The notes beneath the pieces are model-generated. The model was given only the letters and a program-made list of their open reading frames with translations, was not told the DNA's origin and searched no databases. The position numbers were made by a program, and so were the translations under genes. Source: Tamarix chinensis (Eukaryota > Streptophyta > Magnoliopsida > Caryophyllales > Tamaricaceae). From it: a stretch of DNA of 64,000 nucleotides. Every line of letters starts with the position of its first letter. Position 1 is the first letter of the stretch. Shown piece after piece: positions 47,885-59,592 of this stretch. Location: contig CM060171.1 in NCBI GenBank assembly GCA_030549775.1, positions 60,260,360 through 60,324,359 on the forward strand, read 5' to 3'.

Positions 47885-48900
47885 TTTTTCCTCAAAGTAG
47901 CATCACTATAGTAAGGAGACAAATCATTAATATTAAAAGTCCTAGAAACTCTTCCATAGTGTTAAGGTAATTCTAATTCATAAGCATTACTTCCAAATTT
48001 TCTTAAGATTTTAAATGGTCCATTAGCTCTTAGCAAAATTTTATTTTTTCTTATGTTTGGAAATATTTATTTTCTTATCTGTAGCCAAACCAAATGTTCT
48101 AGTGAAAACACTTGTTGAATTCAATTTTTGTTTGTTTGATTTTGGTATTTGACATTAGATTTCTCAATGCTATTTTTAATTTTTTTTCATAAAGTTTTTT
48201 AAATAATTTGATTCTTTATTTAGCATCATAATTCTTAATATCTATTTTTATTGATGACAACATATCAATAGATAAATAAGGATTAACCCCATACATAACT
48301 TCAAAGGGACTTGAATGAGGTGAACTAGAAGGACTCCTATTATAAGCAAATTCCACATGTACAAGTTTTATATCCCAATCTTTGGTACTTTTATTGACTA
48401 ATTCTCATAGTAAAGTTCCTAAAGTTCTATTAGTCACTTTGGTTTGAACATTTGTTTGTGAATGATAAAATTTACTAAACAACTTAGTACCTACAATATG
48501 CTAAAGTATCTTCCAAAAGTAGCTCAAAATTTTCACATCTCTATCTGACACTATACTTTTGGGAACTCCATGTAACCATACTATCTCTTGAAAATATAAA
48601 TTTGCTACATGAGTTGCATTATCTATTTTATTACAAGGTATGAAATGCACCATTTTAGAAAACCTATCTACTACCACTAGAATAGAATCCTTTCACCTTC
48701 TTGTCCTTGGTAAACCTAAGATAAAGTCCATACTAACAATATCCCATAGTTGATTGGGAACTTGTAAAGAAGTATACAAATCTTTATGGAAGAAAATTTT
48801 ACTCTTTTGACAAATCACACATCTTCCAATAACAACTCATAATAATTTTATCATTTATGGCCATAGAAATTTTCTTGCAATATTTCTATGGTTTTATGAA
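47885..48900 (-). pseudogene. Gypsy integrase, with the catalytic glutamate replaced
   Basis: Integrase inserts the cDNA. The minus-strand reading has, in order, a zinc-finger remnant (CQKSK-like, about 48810), TSLQVPNQLWDIVSMDFILGLP (first Asp, about 48750), [16 protein letters not shown] (about 48680), [15 protein letters not shown] (second Asp, about 48560) and YHSQTNVQTKVTNRTLG (about 48460). In the last piece the family form is QTDGQTEVVNRTLG, so the third acidic residue is Lys. The C-terminus reads PFKILRKFGSNAYELELP, stop, and TFNINDLSPYYSD (about 48020-47920). Several stops are present. Confidence 0.82.
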
Positions 48901-48904
48901 CACC

Positions 48905-50220
48905 AAAATGGTCAGCTATACCCCCTTATGTACTTCCTTAACAAGTAACTATTATTCTTTTTACATGCATTATAAATTTTAAAAAAATATTCATCTTTTT
49001 CACATATCTCCATCAATATTTCAAAACCTAACAATTTAGCATCCAACATGACAAGTATTGTAGATCTCCTAGATAAAGCATCTGCTATGACATTTTTCTT
49101 ACCACCAAAATGTTTGACAAAAAACACAAAGGATTGTAAGAAAGTAACCTATTTTGCATGTATAGGACTAATCTTCTGTTTCCCATGCAAATATTTAAAC
49201 TTTCATGGTCTGAATGCAAAAATAAAATAAAATAGCTTAGGTATCAAATAATGACTCCATGTTTCTAGACTTCTTATGATGGCATATAATTTTTTTTTAT
49301 CATATGTTGATTAATTTAATTTGACCCCATTTAGTTTCTCACTAAAGAATGCAATGATCCATTTTTCTTGTGAGAGTACACCTCCTATATCTACCTCACT
49401 AGCATCACATGTAACTTCAAACAATTTATCAAAGTAAGGTAAAGATAATCCTGGTGCATTACATGGCTTGTCTTTCAAAATGTTAAAGGCTTTAGTAGTA
49501 TCCTTACTCCATTGGACTTTTCCTTTCTTCATAAGTTGCATTATTGGCACAACAATAGTTGAGAAGTCCGTGATGAATCTTCTATAAAAACTTGCCAAAC
49601 CATAAAAACTCCTCACCTCATGAATATCTTTGGGTATTGACCAATCTTGAATAGCTTGAATCTTTGTGGGATGCACTTTTATACCTTTGTTATTTACAAT
49701 ATATCCAAGGAAAAAAAATACTCAAAAGCATAAAATCATATTTTTTCCATTTTCTAATAGAGTTTAGCTTCTCTTAACTTATCAAATCACCTCCTCAAAT
49801 GAATAAGATGATCATGCTAATTTTTACTATATATTTGTATATCATCTAAGTATACCACAATGAAAATTCCAAGAAAAGGTTGAAGAAATTCATTCATTAG
49901 TCTCATAAACAAACTAGGTGCATTACATAAACCAAAAGGCCTTATAGTCCATTCATAAAGACCATATATTGTTTCAAATGCAATCTTCCATTCATCCCAT
50001 TCTCTTGTTCTCATTTGATGATATCCACTCCTTAGATCAATTTTAGAGAATACTTATGCTCCACATAATTCATCTAATATGTCATCTTATCTCAGAATAG
50101 GAAATTGATATTTGATAGTTGTATTGTTAACTGCTCTTGAGTCAATACACATGCGCCATGTACCATCTTTCTTAGGAACAAGTAATGCAGTCACATAACA
50201 TGGATTCATGCTTTCTCTTA
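48905..50220 (-). pseudogene. Gypsy reverse transcriptase and RNase H
   Basis: Reverse transcriptase starts near 50215 with [19 protein letters not shown] and continues with [22 protein letters not shown] (first catalytic Asp), then 49817-50014 with [25 protein letters not shown] and VVYLDD (the catalytic Asp pair intact). The thumb and connection follow at 49311-49676 (VRSFYGLASFYRRFI, LPYFDKLFEVTCDASEVDIGGVLSQ). The end of RNase H (HFGGKKNVIADALSRR) is at 48912-49127. Two stops lie between the first reverse transcriptase blocks, so the protein cannot be made whole, but active-site residues are conserved. Confidence 0.87.
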
Positions 50221-50479
50221 CATACTCTTTTCCTATGAGTTCTTGTATTTATATCTCTAATTACTTAGCCTCTTCTAGATTATATCAATATGCAGGTCAA
50301 TTAGGTAAATACACACCATTCATTAAGTCTATATCATGCTCTATTCCTCTTTTAGGTGGTAATACAAGTGGTAAGTCATTAGGAAACACATCATGATAAT
50401 CATTAATAAGCTCGTTTAATTGAGTATTATTGTTATTTTTCTCCCCTTGTAGAGATTCCTTCATAATCATGGCATAGAA

Positions 50480-50720
50480 ACTACATTCTTCTTTAATACA
50501 TTCTACACAGCCTTCTCATGCAAAAAGTAACTCTTTTTGTTCTTAACTATGTTCTTATTATCACACTTAGAAGGTTTAACCTTATGCTTTTTCTTATCCA
50601 TGTCAATTAGATATTCATTAGTAATAAAATTATGAATAGCACTTATATCATATTTCCCTGGTTTACCTAATAAGATTCCACATGCATCTATAGGAAAAAT
50701 ATCACATAGCACATCATCAA
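50480..50720 (-). pseudogene. Gypsy protease/linker region
   Basis: The open stretch 50503-50712 reads LCDIFPIDACGILLGKPGKYD, followed by KHKVKPSKC. This matches the end of plant gypsy aspartic protease domains (usual form CDVLPMDACHLLLGRPWQ). The DSG-type active-site part would lie upstream (toward 50900), where I could not read it clearly. Confidence 0.7.
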
Positions 50721-50900
50721 GATAATTACCAATTAAAAATGAGATTAAGGTTTATTTGGTTACCTTGACTCATTTGTTCTTTTTTAACCATTGAATATAA
50801 TAAGGCTTTAGATGTGGTGTTGTATTCAATCCCTAATCTTCCACCATCCTCTCATTAGCTACATTCATATAAGGCCCACTATCAATGATAACTTGACAAA

Positions 50901-51345
50901 CTATATCTCCCACTCTTCCTTTAGTTTTGAATATATTTTTTCATTAATTGGATTTCTCTCTAGCTTGGACTTGTAGTACTCTTTCCAATACATGACAAGC
51001 ATTTCCCTCCTTCTATGACTCATTAGAAATTTTTTAGCAGGCTCAAATTCAGGGTCCTCTTCACAAATCTCCATTGCTTCAGTTTCTTGTATGGACAACA
51101 CTCTTTTGTTGGGACATTCACGAGCAAAGTGTCCAAATCCTGGGTATTTAAAGTATTGTCTTGTAGATACCTCATTGAACTTATTTTTGCCTTTCTCTTC
51201 TCGAGTAGATCCTTGTTTCTTATCAACACTTGTAGAGTTTGAAGTACCCATTCAATACTTTGTAACTTTAGTACTTAAATAGTACTTTGTAGATGAAGTA
51301 ATTTGATTGGCATGAGGCTTGGTGGACTTGATTTTCATTTCATCT
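50901..51345 (-). pseudogene. Gypsy Gag C-terminal part with a broken zinc knuckle
   Basis: The open stretch 50901-51251 contains FKYPGFGHFARECPNKR, the nucleocapsid CCHC knuckle in which the two leading cysteines (normally CFKC) are replaced; only His and the last Cys remain. It is followed by an acidic stretch (EAMEICEEDPEFE). The reading can be traced upstream to about 51345, where the element stops at the PIF/Harbinger relic. The capsid domain is missing. Confidence 0.72.
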
Positions 51346-51349
51346 ATAT

Positions 51350-52215
51350 AGTGGAGGAATAGGTGAAAAGGGGGAATAGATAAGCAACTAATCTTACAAA
51401 TAATGCTTGGAAATTTGTTAAGGGAAGATGAAAAAGAAAACTGGACTTGATTATACTCAGAAACAATTTAAGAACAAGTTTAACCAATTATGAAAAATAT
51501 GGAGGAAATTTGGTGAACTTCTAAAGAAAATAAAAATTGGCTTTAATTTAGTAACGGGACAACTAATTGCGAGCAATGACCAATGGAAGGGATTGTGTCA
51601 TGTACAATATACTATGTGTATATAATCTTTTAATAGTCATTCAGAATATTTTAATAGTCTTTAAAAATAATATATTGAGGTCAATTATAAAATTATGTAT
51701 AAATTTTAATTTGCAAAAAAAATTTGTAGAAAAGGATGTCCACATTATGAGAAGTTGTGCATTATATTTGGTGACACAACATCTACAGGCGTTAATGCAC
51801 ACTATTCTACAAAATCACCTTCATTCAATCTAAATGAAGGGAGTATCAATGAGGAAGAAAGAGAAGTAAGCTCTTCAAGGCCTAGAAAAAAGATGAAAGG
51901 GTATTCTTATAAGTGTTAAAGCGGAACGTAGACCGGGCGATTAGCGATGGTCGAAGCACTAGCTAAAATTGGTAAGAATTCATAAAAGAAGTTAGAATTA
52001 ATAGGGAAGAAACTATAAGTCTTTACATCAACTACAATAGTTATGGCAACTAATAATGGTGGCACCAATTATCTAGAAAAAGAGGAAGTGGATCATTTAA
52101 AGGTTGTTGAGGGACTTCAAAATCTAGAAGACATTGACACATCTTATTTTGCTAAAGCATTTATAAAACTTGCACAAGGTCCATATTTTGCATTCCTTTT
52201 CCTTTAACTTCTAGA
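51350..52215 (+). pseudogene. PIF/Harbinger ORF1, SANT/Myb-like DNA-binding protein, decayed
   Basis: PIF/Harbinger elements carry a second gene for a SANT/Myb-like protein that helps the transposase bind DNA and enter the nucleus. A plus-strand reading at about 51430-51600 gives TGLDYTQKQFKNKFNQL, stop, KIWRKFGELLKKIKIGFN, GQLIASNDQWKG, which fits the Myb/SANT-like domain (usual form ...YTKKQLKNKWDALK.DW..W). A C-terminal piece at about 52040-52205 reads VEGLQNLEDIDTSYFAKAFIKLAQ, matching the tail of such proteins. Frameshifts separate them. Confidence 0.65.
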
Positions 52216-52499
52216 CATAAAGAGGAAATATGTGATTCATATTATGTAAGATTGATCATCATTATTCATGCCACTTTTTGATAAGTTTTTTAGGTTGTTA
52301 AAACATTGTTATTTTTGAACCCTTATGATTATTAGTATTGATTATTTTAGGATAGTGCGTAATCCATTTGATCATATGATTTATGAAATTATAGTTTAAT
52401 AAAATTTAAAAATTATTTTGTTTGATTGATGTTGTATATTGTGCACATATCTCTTATTTTTAATGTTGTGCAATTTTATGTGTATTTCATATAGGACTT

Positions 52500-53780
52500 G
52501 AAATGGAAAGCAAATTAAGTGTTGAAGAATGATTTTTTAGATTCTGATGAGGATGATGCAATGCAATTAGTGAGTTTGTTTATCATTAACCAATATAATT
52601 GGTTATTACAATTTACATCATGTTTATAAAGAATTTCCAAATTAATAGGACATGAATAGGTGGTGGAACAATTAATTGATCCTAGGAATTTTTATGAAAT
52701 GTTTAGAATGGATCCGTGGATATTTATAAAGTTTTGTGAGGAGTTAAAATCTCAAGGAAATTTGAAAAATTCTAGATATATTTCCTTATGAGAATAATTA
52801 TCAATATTGTTTTATATATTTGTTTTCAAAATGAAAAAAATAGAGTAGTCGCTTCTCGATTTCAACACTCATTAGATACTATTTACAATTATTTTAAGAT
52901 AGTGCTAAATGTTATATTCACTTGCTAAGTATGTTATTGTGTCACCATCATTCGATAAGACGCTTCCAAAAATACAATATTATCCAAGGTATTATCTATC
53001 TTTCAAGGTAAATTATGTTAATATATAATTATTTATTTGATTTTAAATTTTATAGTGCATAGCCTATTCGTATTTATTATTATGATGACAAGGACTACAT
53101 TGGTGTCATTGATGGTGCCCATATTTTTGCACGTGTTCTATCTAATTAACAAATTCCATATCATGGAAAAAAAGTTAAGATAACTATCAACATGATGGTT
53201 GCTTTTTCATTTGATATGTTATTCACATTTGTTATTGTTTGTTGGGAAGGAAATTCAAATAACTCAAGAATATTTTGTGAAATTATTAGCAAACTTAAAA
53301 ATAATCTTCTTTTTCCACTTGAAGGTAAATATTATGTGGTGATCCTAGGCATACTTACATGCTTGGTTTTTTGGCACCATCTTGTGGGAGCATTATATTT
53401 TACATGATTATAGAGTTAGAGGAGAACCACAAGGGATATAAGAACTTTTTACTTATATTCACTCTTCCATTCATAAATTGATTGAGCAATGTTTTAGAGT
53501 CTTGAAGACATGATTTCCTATTTTGAGTCAAATGAAGGCATATGATATATAGAGGCAATAGTATATACCTCTTGCTTGTTGTGTTATTCATAATGTTATT
53601 CGAAAGAAAATGGAAGAGATCCTTTATTTACTCAATATGAGAGTGAAAATGTTGAGATTTAAGATAATGATAGAGATAGAAATAGAGGTGATATTGTTCT
53701 AGTTGGTGTAAGTACAAGTCAAATTTGCCAAAGGACTAATAGTCAACAACATATAGCAAACAGAATTTGGGTCAGAAGAA
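52500..53780 (+). pseudogene. PIF/Harbinger transposase (DUF8040 plus DDE_4), catalytic residues lost
   Basis: The first part (about 52660-53030) reads DPRNFYEMFRMDPWIFIKFCEELKS, FNTH, then ILFTII, like the DUF8040 region before the nuclease. The DDE_4 domain follows: YIGVIDGAHIFARV (first Asp kept, codon 53111-53113), then 53192-53407 with MVAFSFDMLFTFVIVCWEGNSNNSRIF (family form WEGSANDSRV, so the second Asp is Asn), and KYYVVILGILTCLVFW (family form KYYLVDAGYPN.PGFL, so the third acid is gone). Tail pieces recall ERCFGVLKxRFPIL (about 53490-53530) and CMTLHNFIR (about 53580). The gene cannot encode an active nuclease. Terminal inverted repeats were not found. Confidence 0.8.
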
Positions 53781-53833
53781 CTTGATGTTACATTATTTTT
53801 TGTTTATTTCAAATATAACAATAACAACTACTC

Positions 53834-53868
<35 letters not shown>

Positions 53869-54289
53869 GGTATAATTATTATTAATTAATAAATTGTTCT
53901 TCTTCTTATTCTTTTTAAAATTATTATATATTATATTCATTATTATCATCATTATCTTCATAACTATTATCTTTATTATTATTTTCATAATCAATATCAA
54001 TATTATCATTATAATTATACTCTTATTATTGTGATGCTTGTGGTGGTGGGGTGGTTGTGAATCAAATAAATACGAATCATAATTGGTTTTGAAAGTTAAA
54101 AACAATAAAAAATCATAGCTGTTAGTTGGAGAATAATTAATTACTGTATGAAAAAATTTTAACATAAAAATACCAAAAATCCCTTTACCTTACCATACTT
54201 ATCTAACATAGGAAGGAGAGTATATTTGTTTTCTCCAGATCTTACACACCGAATCTCTTCCTTCTCTCATCTTCCTCTTCCTTACTTTT
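53781..54289. other. AT-rich stretch after PIF/Harbinger, with TTA microsatellites
   Basis: A (TTA)n run at 53835-53868 and ATT/TCA-rich sequence to about 54030. The minus-strand open frame 53809-54165 (Asn/Ile-rich) is these repeats in frame. Nothing else recognised. Confidence 0.6.
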
Positions 54290-54959
54290 GTATTTGATTA
54301 TTATAATCTCTTTCACCCTTTCCTGTTAGATATTAGATTAAAGATTGAGTATCAACAATGAACGCAAGTTATTTATTTACAACAATTATGCTAGTCTTTT
54401 GCATCTGTGGAGGTATAGGAATGACATTATGTGTCATTGCCCCTACTATCCTCTGATGTTATCTTCCTTATCTTTCCCCTAGAACAACAGAGGCTGTTGT
54501 TGCCTTACCAAAGGATCAATAAAAAATTTCATTTCCTTTGCCAATGGAATGATTATTATTGCCGTTTTCCTTACCCATGGAATAACCATTATCATCGTTA
54601 CCCCACCCAGGTAATGGCAATAAGTGTTATTGCTCCCCTTACCTATATATTTATTGTATTGTGTTAATGCTAGGAAGGGTTTATAATTCTTGAGTCTTTA
54701 AATCTCTTTCACCCATTATTTTTATATTTTAGATTCGAGCATCAACAATACGCATTTATTTATTTATTTAAAATTATGCAAGTGTTGGGCAATAGTGGAG
54801 GTGGAATGACGTTGTGTTTCGTTGCCCCATGCCGTCCAATGGTTTTGTCTTCTGTAGCTTCTCCTGGAATGGAAGAGGGTGTCATTTCCTCGCCCAAGGA
54901 TTGGCAAAAGATGTTGTTTCCTCTATCCATGGAAAACTATTATTGCCTTTGTCCCTACC
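54290..54959 (+). repeat. About 380-bp tandem repeat, left part (split by LTR-D)
   Basis: One full unit (about 54297-54680) and about 270 bases of a second. Landmarks per unit are ATCTCTTTCACCC, TATTAGATT.AAG.ATCAACAAT, TGGAGGT, CCATGGAAT, TTACCCCACCCAGGTAATGG, TATTGTGTTAATGC and GGTTTATAATTCT. The last lies at 54678 and recurs at 62558 and 62939. Open frames at 54431-54667, 54776-54964 and 54814-55002 lie in this repeat and are not genes. Confidence 0.8.
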
Positions 54960-56629
54960 TGTAATACCCCCATTTTTCACTATTAAAAAACTTTCGTACT
55001 GAAAACCTTATAGAAGCGGAAAGCTAATAAAAATTTAGGAAAACGGGATATTACCATTGCACTAGTATAGGATAGGTGCTAACCATCCATTCCATACTCG
55101 ATACAAGGCTAAGAAGCCAAAACCAACCAAACCCAATGTAGAGTGTGCTAAAACAGGTTATATAAATATTGAAAGGAAAGCTTCCAAGTATGAGACCTCG
55201 ACGGTTCGCAATATTCAAGTACACGAGGAAAATTTAAATTAAAGTACATGGCTCACATTATAGAAAACCAAAGTACAGTGAAACTTTAAACTCTAGTCCA
55301 TCAAGGACCACTCAAAGTCTCTGGATATCCACACTCTCAGAACCCAAGCCTCATATGATGTTGGCTAACTACTGACCCTCCCCAAAAATATGTACATGGC
55401 ATTCTGTTTGTGGGAAAGAGTAGGTAACTAAGAAAATAGACACATCATCAAGATTTGTACTATATAAGCTAAGTTACTTTGTCAATGGAGTTACCAACAC
55501 ACAAGATTCTAGTATAATACATACTAATTTTTTTTTGGATACTTCATATAAACAATACATGCTTTATTTTGGTCACATCAGACATAGAAAGTTCATACCA
55601 CAAATGGATCAACATGCTTGAAACCATAGTAATACATCATGGATGACGATATGCATGTTGCAAGTATAATATTTTAGCTAATAGTAAGGCTACATTCATC
55701 CAGGCACACAATTTTACTATAGGCCATCCTCTACGTCCCTAATTTTATTATTTTACTTGTATGTATAAGCTATTATCCCTATTATTGTTCCTTTTCTTTT
55801 TACTCTACTTCCCTCTTTAACTATGTTCTTATTTCTAAATTCTTGTTCAAAATACTTGCTCAAATTATTATCCAATACTCATTCCAATTATCATCATTAT
55901 TATGGAGTGATGGATTGTGCACCACTCTATGGTCTCATATACTATGGAAGTTTATCCAAACGAAAGGATATAAAGTCCAGGCTGAAGCCAAGTAACCAGT
56001 AATCGGCATAAGTCTAAGCCGAAGCCAAAACTACCTAGGTAAATAAATCCTTTAATATTGATATCCCCTAGTATATCATTAGTGTCTAAAGTAGGTAAGG
56101 CATCAGAATCTTTTATGATCTTGCTCGAAGGCACAAATAATGACAAAAGGTAAACTAACCCCCATTAGCTAATCAAGGATCGGATAACCCAAACTCATAC
56201 ACAACTTGATTTTCTTTTGCTTTAAGTGAGTAGTTTATTATTCTTGAGATCTGTGATTACATAAGGCCCATACAACATGTAATCAAGACATTCACACACT
56301 TATTCCATATTGACCCTTCCCATTCCCAAACATGTGTGGGATTTCCATAAATTCTTACTCAATATTAATAAAATCCATTATATTAAACCATCTAAAATAA
56401 TTTTTTGAATTCCACTACCCTTTTCAAAGCTATCAAATACTTATTTGATTTTATCCATCAAGGCCTTCACTACACCCATAGAATATGTCATGAGTCATGA
56501 TTCGCTTAATCCACTCATTAGATTGTTAATCTATGTCACAGATGTACTTCATTCATTAAATAGTCATATGACAGTTTTAGGCATAGTCTCAACACATATT
56601 AGAGCAAAAAAATCAAAATAACACAATCT

Positions 56630-56915
56630 GGCCGAATCAGCCGATCGGTTGGGCTAACCAACAGATAGGTTTGGGTCGACCAATTGATTGGTTTGGCTCT
56701 GCCAAACCTAGGGTTCCCTCCAACTAGTAGATCGATTTGGACAAACCAATCTATTGTTCAGTGACTAGTTGATCAATTCTGCCAAACTAGTTTAAGGATT
56801 TGAGTAGAGAGCAAGACCAAGGTCATCACATATTTACTAGTTGATAGGTTGGGTTGACTAGTCGACTCTTCTAAGGAACAATCAATCTATTTGACCTAAC
56901 CAATTGATTAGTTGT
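56630..56915. repeat. Cluster of CCGATCGGTT-type motifs in LTR-D
   Basis: Variants of AACCAATTGATTGGTTTGG and CCGATCGGTTGGG recur every 25-40 bases, as in LTR-C at 27585-27835. The matching 3' cluster is at 62130-62295. The plus-strand open frame 62178-62387 is an in-frame reading of that cluster. Confidence 0.65.
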
Positions 56916-58186
56916 CCCTAAAAAAAATACAAAATAGGCATTTTCCATACAATTCATTCTTGAAATCCCTACCAAACCCAACTGAAACCTGGACTGACAT
57001 CATGTTAACACTTTTTAGCTCATAATGGTTACATGTTTTACAATTAATCAACCATACTAGTTTCCCTAAATTCATGCATTTATCTCATAATACATAATTT
57101 TATCCACATGCACCAAATCATAAACAAAATTCTCATACCAACTCATATAATTATGATTTTAAAGATTTCATCATACACATGCTTAACCAAGTCACATTTT
57201 AGAAGTAAGAGAGATAAACTTGATATAAGAAAAAAATTTCCTCAACTAAGAAAACTCAACCTAGAAAAATCCTCAACTTTTAAAACCTTAAAAACAAAAG
57301 TTAAAGCTTTAGAAATCCAATAAAATATCCGTAAATCAGAGTTCAAATTAGGGGAAAAAATGACTTACCAACCTAAGAGAAAACTGAGAGATCTTATGCT
57401 GAAAAAGTGACCTAACTTCCTCCTTAATATAATCCTCCCTTGCTTAATGATAAATAAGAAGGAGATAGTGTAACACCCCAAAATTCACTACTTTTTTTTT
57501 AAACGGAAGTAATTAAAATAGAAATACTTAAAACGTGTGAATTCTGGGGATGTTACTGCCACACTTAGTACCAGACCGATTTACTCCTACCGTTCCAATA
57601 CTAAGTGCTAAGGCTAAGAAAACAACTCATAAAATTAATAATGGTTCAAATTCATAAATACGAAAACTAGACATGCACAAGTCCTTATTCAATTCAAACT
57701 ATGAGAGTTAGTTTTTCAGGGAAGAGAGATAACTCCGAACATAAAATTATTTGGAAGTGCTTAACATAAATTAAGGAAACTAGGAAGAAAAATCTCAATG
57801 GAAGTCCGGCCATGCTACTCTGAAATGGGTTCAGTCCAATCATCACTCAACCCCACCTGATGTCCCATGAACATCAATCGCGTCAAAGAAAGCATCACCT
57901 ACTTGAAACACGTCAAACGGGTCTTCTGCTTGTGGGAATGAGCAGCACCCATGAAAGGGGTGATCAGTACGCTACGTACTGAGTAAGGTAACCGAATACT
58001 AAGGCCAACACATAAACACATAATTCATGCAGGACATAAAAGAGCATAATCATAAATGCATATGATCAACCAGGTAAAAGTACGTACAAAGGCCTGTATA
58101 TAATCCAGATTAATCATTTAATTAATCTCTTATCAGAATTCGATTCACACCATGCCTTTTATCAATCCATGCGAGCATAGGAACAC

Positions 58187-58355
58187 CCCACTATTATAAC
58201 CGGTGGGCCGGTCACAATAGAGCATCATGCCCTAACCACTATTATTACCAGTGGATCGGTCACAATAGGGTAAAACCCTAACCACTATTATTACCGGTGG
58301 ATCGGTCGCACATAGGGTAAAACCCTAACCACTATTACTGACCGGTGGATCGGCT
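58187..58355 (+). repeat. 46-bp tandem repeat, about 3.5 units, in LTR-E
   Basis: Units of the form AACCACTATTATTACC-GTGGATCGGTCACAATAGGGTAAAACCCT follow one another with few changes. Confidence 0.9.
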
Positions 58356-58484
58356 GGTCCCGTCTCAATATCTTCCACTTTACGTTATTAATAATTCATG
58401 TATCTTATTCGGATATTTGTTTCAAGACATGCGCATCCAGTAACGTATCCCAATACTACAATAACCCTAATTACCATGAAACCC

Positions 58485-59055
58485 GAACTCTACGTAAGTC
58501 ATCTTCCCATGCATGCCCTAGCTCCCATACAAACCCTAGCTTCATGTAAGCCCTAACTCCACGTAAACCATATTTCCATGCAAACCCTAATTCATACACA
58601 AATTTAACACGATGTATACCACACTCCCATGCAAACCCTCATTCATATGCAAACCCTAGTTCATATCATCTTGGCAAAACCCCAACACCACGTAAACCAT
58701 ACTTCCATGCAAACCCTAACGCACATGCAAACCCAAGCTCCACATAGACATACTTCCATGCAACCCTGATCCACATACAAACCCTAACTCCACGCATACC
58801 CTCATGCAATCCCAATTCATATGCAAACCCTAACTCCACATAGACATGCTTCCATGAAAGTCCCAACCTCAAGTCAATTTATGCAAACCCTAACATCATA
58901 CCATTACATACAAACCCTAACATCATGTCATTTCATGCAAACCCTAACATCATGTCATTTCATGCAAACCCTAACATCATGCCATGTCATGCAAACCCTA
59001 ACTCCCTGCCATTCCATGCAAGACCCTAACACCATGCCATTTCATAAGCCCTATC
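58485..59055 (+). repeat. CATGCAAACCCTAA repeat array (interstitial telomere-like motif) in LTR-E
   Basis: Roughly twenty copies of an AAACCCTAA-containing phrase, each usually preceded by CATG or CATAC. Spacing is irregular at first, then about 27 bp between 58900 and 59000 (CATCATGTCATTTCATGCAAACCCTAA, given here as adjoining CATCATGTCATTT and CATGCAAACCCTAA). Open frames 58666-58872 (minus) and 58821-59084 (plus) are this repeat in frame. Confidence 0.85.
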
Positions 59056-59529
59056 AACATGTCTCAAGTCATGTCATACAATAATGACATAAACATACGC
59101 ATAGTTCTCATGCCACAGTTTATTTACATCAACATACTTCAACTCTACAATCATGCCACATGCGAAATAATTAATAATAACAATCATAAAATACATGGCA
59201 TATCAAAGACATAGTGCATGCAAACATATAAATGGCCTTAGTAGACCCTTACCTAAAACGTCACCGGTCTTGGTGCACGCTCCTATTCCACTTGAGGGAT
59301 TTGATTGGGTTCACCTATTATATCAAAGCATACTAGAGTTAGACTCTCTTATATAATTTTATTATCCTCTAACTTATTCCAAGATTTGGTTTTTAATTAA
59401 CATATTACTACTTAATAATTTAACTATAGAAACTATTACTTAAAAATACATATGAATTATTATTTTCATTAGAAGAGGGTGGTGATCTAAGGGTTTCTAC
59501 CCTTCACCAAAATATAATGATTGTATAAT

Positions 59530-59533
59530 AATA

Positions 59534-59580
<47 letters not shown>

Positions 59581-59592
59581 TAATAATAATAA
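59530..59592. repeat. (AAT)n microsatellite
   Basis: ATA/AAT run with one CAA interruption, inside LTR-E. A second run lies at 60056-60101. Confidence 0.95.

Larger units (their letters stand above)
47183..51345 (-). mobile_element. Ty3/gypsy LTR retrotransposon, minus strand, 5' end missing
   Basis: Gag, protease-region, reverse transcriptase, RNase H and integrase pieces lie in gypsy order (integrase last) on the minus strand. A 681-bp LTR (47183-47863) follows the 3' end. The sequence near 51350 changes abruptly to a PIF/Harbinger gene in the opposite orientation, so the N-terminal Gag, leader and 5' LTR are gone. No matching second LTR was found in the window. Integrase ends with FNINDLSPYYSD, a common C-terminal phrase of plant gypsy Pol. 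Whether a chromodomain was present cannot be told. Numerous stops make it inactive. Confidence 0.85.

Noticed and set aside
53809..54165. Asn/Ile-rich 118-residue open frame on the minus strand
   Set aside because: Product of ATT/TTA simple repeats.
54431..55002. Three open frames of 62-78 residues
   Set aside because: They lie in the 380-bp tandem repeat and one crosses the LTR-D border; no shared conserved frame between repeat units.
58485..59055. CRISPR-like or true telomeric array
   Set aside because: Spacers are short and themselves repetitive, the motif is the plant telomere unit with CATG inserts, and the array is interior to an LTR in nuclear plant DNA.
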